The position numbers were made by a program, and so were the translations under genes. DNA of 25,243 bases from PWPS01 sp964507105 (GTDB lineage Bacteria; Patescibacteriota; Minisyncoccia; Minisyncoccales; PWPS01), in NCBI GenBank assembly GCA_964507105.1, contig CAZDOR010000009.1, forward strand, positions 1 to 25,243, written 5' to 3'. The notes under the pieces are model-generated. The model was not told where the DNA came from. It searched no databases and was given only the letters and a program-made list of their open reading frames with translations. Below are positions 21,139-25,243 of this stretch, one piece after another; position 1 is the first letter of the stretch, and every line of letters begins with the position of its first letter.

Positions 21139-21953
21139 ACCCGATAGACTCTTTTATAGTTTGGCATTCAAAAAAATTCAATGGACCAATAAGAACTTTT
21201 TTTATGAAAGTTTATTTTTTTCTGGTAAGAGTCAAAAACCAGATTAAGTACGGAGATCCCGAAATCTTTAATTATGTAAATATAGAACTGAACAGAAACT
21301 GTAATAGACGATGTAATTATTGCCCAAAAAATGAATATGCAAAGGTGATGGATAGTAAAATTAGTTTTAAGTTATTTAAGAAAATAATTAAAGAGCTTGA
21401 AGAGATAAATTATTCTGAAAAAATTTGTTTTACAGGTTATTATGAGCCACTAATGACAAAAAATATAGTAAAATTTATTTCTTATACAAGAAAAAAATTA
21501 CCCGATTCAAAAATAATTATCTACACCAACGGAGATTTTTTAACTGAAGAAATGTATCAAAAATTAACGAAAAAAAAGATCCGTTTAATAATTTCTCTTC
21601 ATGACGATCCGGAGAATAAAAATCTTAAGAGAATAAAAAAAATAACCTCGAAGAAAAACACAATATTAAAAAAAGATATCAGTAATTATATATTATCTAC
21701 TCGAGGAGGAGTCGTAGATGTTGAAAAGGAAGAAAAGAAATCAAGTTGCATATTTCCATCCTTACAGTTAACAATTGACTCTTCCGGAGACGTAATACTT
21801 TGTCCGGATGATTATTTTTCCGACTATACTTATGGAAACATAAAAAAAGAAAGTCTTATGAATATCTGGAAAAGCCCGGAATTAAAAAAAGTTAGAAAAA
21901 AAACACTCGCAGGAAAAGATTTAGAAAGTATTTGTAAACACTGTTTGAACTGA
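21135..21953 (+). CDS. Radical SAM protein with SPASM-like C-terminal cluster domain
   Basis: The product has 272 residues, shorter than most SPASM enzymes. The radical SAM site is C56-x3-C60-x2-C63 in LNRNCNRRCNYCPKN. Then follow ICFTGYYEPLM (a GGEPL-like SAM-amino binding motif) and KIIIYTNGDFLT. The C-terminal part has C205, C223, C267 and C270 around TIDSSGDVILCPDDYF and SICKHC, enough for at least one auxiliary [4Fe-4S] cluster. Relatives include peptide and sugar maturases, for example dehydrogenases of aminocyclitols. As the last gene of a carbamoyltransferase-aminotransferase cassette, it may dehydrogenate or epimerise the same substrate. Confidence 0.88.
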   Translation: MNPIDSFIVWHSKKFNGPIRTFFMKVYFFLVRVKNQIKYGDPEIFNYVNIELNRNCNRRCNYCPKNEYAKVMDSKISFKLFKKIIKELEEINYSEKICFTGYYEPLMTKNIVKFISYTRKKLPDSKIIIYTNGDFLTEEMYQKLTKKKIRLIISLHDDPENKNLKRIKKITSKKNTILKKDISNYILSTRGGVVDVEKEEKKSSCIFPSLQLTIDSSGDVILCPDDYFSDYTYGNIKKESLMNIWKSPELKKVRKKTLAGKDLESICKHCLN

Positions 21954-22076
21954 ATTATTCCAATTTATTGTTCTGAGTGATCAAATAATTTTTAAAAACC
22001 AATAAAATAAATTCAAGTGAAAATAATTGCAGCACCGAATAACAAACTGTTCTAATTTTTATCAACTTACTATAGT

Positions 22077-22082
22077 TAGAAT
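22077..22082 (+). promoter_or_regulatory. Weak -10 candidate TAGAAT before the large membrane protein gene
   Basis: TAGAAT lies 17 bases before ATG 22100, with no clear -35 and no SD in the C/A-rich leader. The other 120 bases of this intergenic stretch show no hairpin terminator or further signal. Confidence 0.3.
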
Positions 22083-22099
22083 AAAACCAACCCACCATA

Positions 22100-24220
22100 A
22101 TGATATCTGCTAAAAAATTAAGAAATTTTACCTTAATTAGTTTACCTATTTTATTTATTGTTTCAGGACTGAAGATTGATCCGGCAAGCGCCTTTTCTTT
22201 AACCCGATGGATAATTTCACGTGTTTTAATTACATTCGGGATGCTTTCTTATTTTATATTAATTTCTCTTTATTTTTACCAAAGAAGCAAAGGGGGGCAG
22301 TTTTTAGATTCAATAAAAAAAACATTTAGAAAAATTCCAAAATTATTATTATCTTTTCTTTTTTTTGTGATAATTGTATTGGGAGGTTACGCCTTTTTCC
22401 TTATTCCCGGAATATTTTTATCCTTACTTTTCCCTTTTTTCTTCTTTTCGGTTCTTCTCTCTGAAGATTCAATTATAAAATCCTTTCGGAAAAGTGTTTT
22501 CATATTTATACAAAATTATTCAAAAATTTTGTTTCTGAATTTAAAGTTTTTGATATTTTTCTTCATTTTCTTCTTATTGGCCAATACTCTTATTCCCGGA
22601 AAAAACATTCTTCAGAGTAATGGAATATATTTACTAGCACTTGCTGTCTTTTTATTACCAGTCCTTTATTTAATTTATTTTTTAAAAATATATGAAAAAA
22701 ACAAAATAAAAAAGTTGAATAGGGGATTAACCGAAATAAGTTTGCCTTTGTTCTTTTTATTAGGCTTACCAATATTTCTATTCTGTATAGTGTTAACTTT
22801 TAATTTTCTTTATCGTTCTTTTGATTTTGAATACAGAGATAATCATCTCTTGGTTGAACCCATTGAATACGATAAAAATGAAAATCTGCATGATTTCCTG
22901 AAACAAGAAGGATTTTATCCAAATGGAAAAGCGACCGACGGTTGTGCAAATTCGGTAAAAATTAATCCCGATAAGTTAGTTGAGGAAAATGGTAGCTATA
23001 AAGACTATATTCATAAAAATCCAGAAGATTTAGAAAAAATAATAATTGGAAACAAAGGAGTGATTGAGTGTATTAGGAAAATGGCCGAATATAATAAATT
23101 TTATACACTTAAAAATTCAAATTCAGAGAAAATAAATGTAAAAAATATTAAGGATCCAATAAATATTAATTTGTGGAAAGAGTTCAATGAGGCAGCCTCT
23201 TTCCATATAACTTATCTTTTCTCAAAAAATAAGGAAAAGGAGGCACTTAATTTACTTCAAGACGCTTTGAGGGTAAACTATCTTTTATACAGCACAGAAA
23301 ATGAATTTATGGGTTATAAGTATGCATTTTATGAAGGATTTTACCGATTAATTACTGACTCAACAATGTATTACATAAAAAATATGGATCTGAACAAGGA
23401 AGAGTATCTTAAACATGCGGATAAAATTTCAAGTTTGAACTTAGATAGAGATTCAATAATAAACGCATATAAAACACATTATACTTTGCTTAGAAACATT
23501 ATAAGGGAATCTTCAAATAAAAAATATCTGAAGAGATTTAATGCCTACTCAGAAATAAATAAAATTGAAAAAGCTCATTTTAGACTGGGAGATTTCTTAA
23601 CCTCTCTACCAATAAATACCTTTTTATTCAAAGAAAATAATACCCTTCAATGGCAAGGAGAGGTTATTTCTCATAAAATTAACGAAATGAAAAAAAATAA
23701 TTTTTTTGAAATTGAAACTTACTTTTCCGAAGGTTCACGAAAGAAACATAAGATATTCGATTACAAAAATACAAATAAATTTTTAGAAGATCCATATTCC
23801 GCGATTAATTTTTATCTAATTGAAAATAATGCAATTGGTAAAATAACCAGCAGCAAAATTATACCCAGACAAAGCACAACAAGCGTTTATCGAAGAGAAA
23901 TTGATCGAAGAAAAACAAAGACTCAAATAAATCTTCTCGAACTATTGTTTAGATTAAAAGCTTATAAGGATAAAAACAATGAATATCCCGGTAATCTGAC
24001 AGAAATGACCCCTCATTTTTTAGACGAAGAACCGAATGATCCTTTTTTTGCTAAGAAAAAAATTAGGTACTCTCCGGAAAGCGGGAAAATATATTCAGAT
24101 GCAATTAATAAGTTCCAAGAAAGAAAAAACAAACAATATTATATGATGAATGTGGGTAACATTAATTGGGAAAATATTGTAGGAAACGGTTTGAACGAAC
24201 TAATTTTAAATTTCAAATAA
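22100..24220 (+). CDS. Large membrane protein with DUF975/YciC-like N-terminus, unknown function
   Basis: The product has 706 residues. Residues 1-240 hold about seven hydrophobic helices. The segment FLIPGIFLSLLFPFFFFSVL followed by EDSIIKSFRKS resembles the IPGI...KAL-x-S signature of DUF975/YciC-type membrane domains. Residues 240-706 are soluble, lysine- and asparagine-rich and mainly helical; two cysteines (near residue 282 and 325) may be paired. Near the end, YPGNLTEMTPHFLDEEPNDPF (629-649) with KIRYSPESGKIYS resembles the C-terminal 'YP-x-x-L ... P-x-DPF' region of type II secretion GspG-like pilins. Start is at ATG 22100, without an SD. It lies 7 bp from truB, which suggests one operon but not a shared function. 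Confidence 0.75.
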   Translation: MISAKKLRNFTLISLPILFIVSGLKIDPASAFSLTRWIISRVLITFGMLSYFILISLYFYQRSKGGQFLDSIKKTFRKIPKLLLSFLFFVIIVLGGYAFFLIPGIFLSLLFPFFFFSVLLSEDSIIKSFRKSVFIFIQNYSKILFLNLKFLIFFFIFFLLANTLIPGKNILQSNGIYLLALAVFLLPVLYLIYFLKIYEKNKIKKLNRGLTEISLPLFFLLGLPIFLFCIVLTFNFLYRSFDFEYRDNHLLVEPIEYDKNENLHDFLKQEGFYPNGKATDGCANSVKINPDKLVEENGSYKDYIHKNPEDLEKIIIGNKGVIECIRKMAEYNKFYTLKNSNSEKINVKNIKDPININLWKEFNEAASFHITYLFSKNKEKEALNLLQDALRVNYLLYSTENEFMGYKYAFYEGFYRLITDSTMYYIKNMDLNKEEYLKHADKISSLNLDRDSIINAYKTHYTLLRNIIRESSNKKYLKRFNAYSEINKIEKAHFRLGDFLTSLPINTFLFKENNTLQWQGEVISHKINEMKKNNFFEIETYFSEGSRKKHKIFDYKNTNKFLEDPYSAINFYLIENNAIGKITSSKIIPRQSTTSVYRREIDRRKTKTQINLLELLFRLKAYKDKNNEYPGNLTEMTPHFLDEEPNDPFFAKKKIRYSPESGKIYSDAINKFQERKNKQYYMMNVGNINWENIVGNGLNELILNFK

Positions 24221-24227
24221 TCGAAAA

Positions 24228-24995
24228 ATGAACAAAGATTTATTTGCTGCATATAAACCGACGGGAATTTCTCCGTACGATTTAATAAAAAATCTTAAAT
24301 ACAAACACCCAAAACTTCGCAATAAAAAAATAGCTTATGCCGGCAGGCTGGACCCAATGGCAGAAGGGGTGGTCTTGTTAATTAAGGGGAAAGAGCTAAA
24401 AAATTTTCACAATCATTTAAAGTATGATAAGAAGTATAAGGCTGAGATAATTTTTGGTTTTTCAACTGATAGTTATGATGTGCTTGGAATTCCCGAATAT
24501 AATAAATTAACAAAAACATCAAGAAAAAAAGTTGAAGAAAATCTTGAAAAATTCAAAGGAGTTTATGAATTTGAAATTCCACCGTTTTCCAGCTATAAAA
24601 TAGATGGAAAACCATTATTCAAGTGGGCGCGAGAAGGTAATTTAGACCAAATAAAAATACCAAAAAAGAAGGTTGACGTTTACGATATTGTAGTGAATAA
24701 TGTAACTAAAATCAACAAATACGATCTAAAAAAAGAGATAAACCATAAAATAGAAAATGTTATTGGTGACTTTCGACAAGAGGAGATTTTAAAAAAGTGG
24801 AATAAATTATTAGCTAAAAGAGATATTAAAAATGAGTTTTCTACAGTAAGTATTACGATTTCTTGTGCGAGTGGTTGTTATATAAGATCAATAGCTAATG
24901 AATTAGGTCAACTACTAAATATAAATAGTTTTTTATTTCATCTAACGAGAACCGAAGTAGGTGAGTGGGGTATAAAAAAAGCAATTAATCCATAA
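24228..24995 (+). CDS. truB: tRNA pseudouridine(55) synthase
   Basis: The product has 255 residues. It isomerises U55 to pseudouridine in the T-loop of tRNA. The N-terminal KPTGISPYDLIKNLK and the catalytic AYAGRLDPMAEGVVLL (Asp42) are present, followed by KKYKAEIIFGFSTDSYDVLG and PPFSSYKIDGKPLFKWAREG, all in the expected order. A late CASGCYIRSIANELGQLL matches the TruB RSI motif. The catalytic motif reads GRLDP where most bacterial TruB have GTLDP, and there is no C-terminal PUA domain, so this is the short form. Residues 165-205 contain a helical insert. It is followed by the Nif3 gene after 5 bp. Confidence 0.9.
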   Translation: MNKDLFAAYKPTGISPYDLIKNLKYKHPKLRNKKIAYAGRLDPMAEGVVLLIKGKELKNFHNHLKYDKKYKAEIIFGFSTDSYDVLGIPEYNKLTKTSRKKVEENLEKFKGVYEFEIPPFSSYKIDGKPLFKWAREGNLDQIKIPKKKVDVYDIVVNNVTKINKYDLKKEINHKIENVIGDFRQEEILKKWNKLLAKRDIKNEFSTVSITISCASGCYIRSIANELGQLLNINSFLFHLTRTEVGEWGIKKAINP

Positions 24996-25000
24996 AAATT

Positions 25001-25243
25001 ATGACAAAATTACAAAATATAGTTAATTTTTTGAATGATTATCTAAAAATAAAAGAAATTGAGGATAAAAGTTGGAACGGTTTGCAGGTGGAAGGTTCAA
25101 AAAGGGTAAAAAAAGTAGCCTTTTGTGTCACTGCGGGAGCTGAAGTGTTCGAAGAAATTTTAGAAGAAAATCCGGACATGATTATCGTTCATCATGGAAT
25201 ATTTTGGAAGAAAAAAAATCCTTCTTTAAGTTCCTGGATGAAG
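25001..25243 (+). CDS. Nif3-like dinuclear metal-centre protein (partial, 5' end)
   Basis: ATG at 25001 opens a frame that runs off the right edge after 81 codons. The residues WNGLQVEGSKRVKKVAFCVTAG are the N-terminal NIF3/YbgI signature, with the usual 'NGLQ-V-G' turn. MIIVHHGIFWKK has the metal-binding pair His64-His65. Full-length members have about 250 residues, form hexameric toroids and bind two divalent metals; GTP cyclohydrolase I type 2 homolog is the common database name, but the biological role is uncertain. Confidence 0.9.
   Translation, partial: MTKLQNIVNFLNDYLKIKEIEDKSWNGLQVEGSKRVKKVAFCVTAGAEVFEEILEENPDMIIVHHGIFWKKKNPSLSSWMK

Noticed and set aside
1..25243. Recoding of TGA as Gly or Trp, as in some candidate-phyla bacteria
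   Set aside because: TGA closes several genes at the expected family length (for example 3624, 7408, 19954 and 21953), and in-frame TGA inside conserved domains is not seen.
1..25243. CRISPR arrays, tRNA or rRNA genes, insertion sequences, phage or defence genes
   Set aside because: No repeat-spacer pattern, cloverleaf with TTCRA arm, transposase, integrase or restriction enzyme was found on reading either strand.

Overview
The window is AT-rich bacterial chromosome (roughly one third G+C by eye) that uses the standard code, with TGA as a true stop. Intergenic gaps are small and proteins are compact. An N-terminal helical domain of the DUF5663 type on the first methyltransferase, many short membrane proteins of unknown function and frequent gene starts without a Shine-Dalgarno (SD) sequence together suggest a Candidate Phyla Radiation (Patescibacteria) genome. 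That placement is an inference: there is no rRNA or other phylogenetic marker analysis here.

Layout. 1-5.7 kb: the tail of an unidentified gene, a SAM methyltransferase, two small unknown proteins (one DUF2007-like), a SulP anion transporter with a STAS domain, a convergent family-2 glycosyltransferase, a RdgB/HAM1 nucleotide-pool cleaner, and a degenerate response-regulator receiver fused to a zinc ribbon. 5.7-7.4 kb: a small membrane protein coupled to a B12-binding radical SAM enzyme. 7.5-9.5 kb, minus strand: a nitrilase-fold hydrolase overlapping a PP-loop N-acetyl-sugar amidotransferase, probably an ammonia donor plus ATP-dependent acceptor pair. 9.7-10.8 kb: a DUF2914 membrane protein.

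10.8-18.2 kb has a different style of gene control: near-consensus TTGACA promoters, strong SD sequences, non-ATG starts and perfect intrinsic terminators. It carries three small charged helical proteins, gltX, an intracellular type I pullulanase, a dGTPase-like HD hydrolase, a 30-residue membrane protein divergent from a predicted beta-solenoid protein, a PspC protein, and a leader with the layout of a transcription attenuator. Several stop codons lie inside terminator hairpin loops.

18.2-22 kb: three overlapping genes (NodU/CmcH-type carbamoyltransferase, DegT-type aminotransferase, radical SAM/SPASM enzyme) look like a tailoring cassette for an amino sugar, glycan or small molecule. 22.1 kb to the end: a large unknown membrane protein, truB and the start of a Nif3-family gene, closely spaced and probably co-transcribed.

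The most interesting points are: (i) the nitrilase/PP-loop overlap, which contains an in-phase A AAA AAG slippery heptamer that could make a NadE-like fusion protein; (ii) the leader at 17.47-17.63 kb with mutually exclusive hairpins; (iii) the family of small SD-driven helical proteins; and (iv) the two coexisting styles of transcription and translation start.
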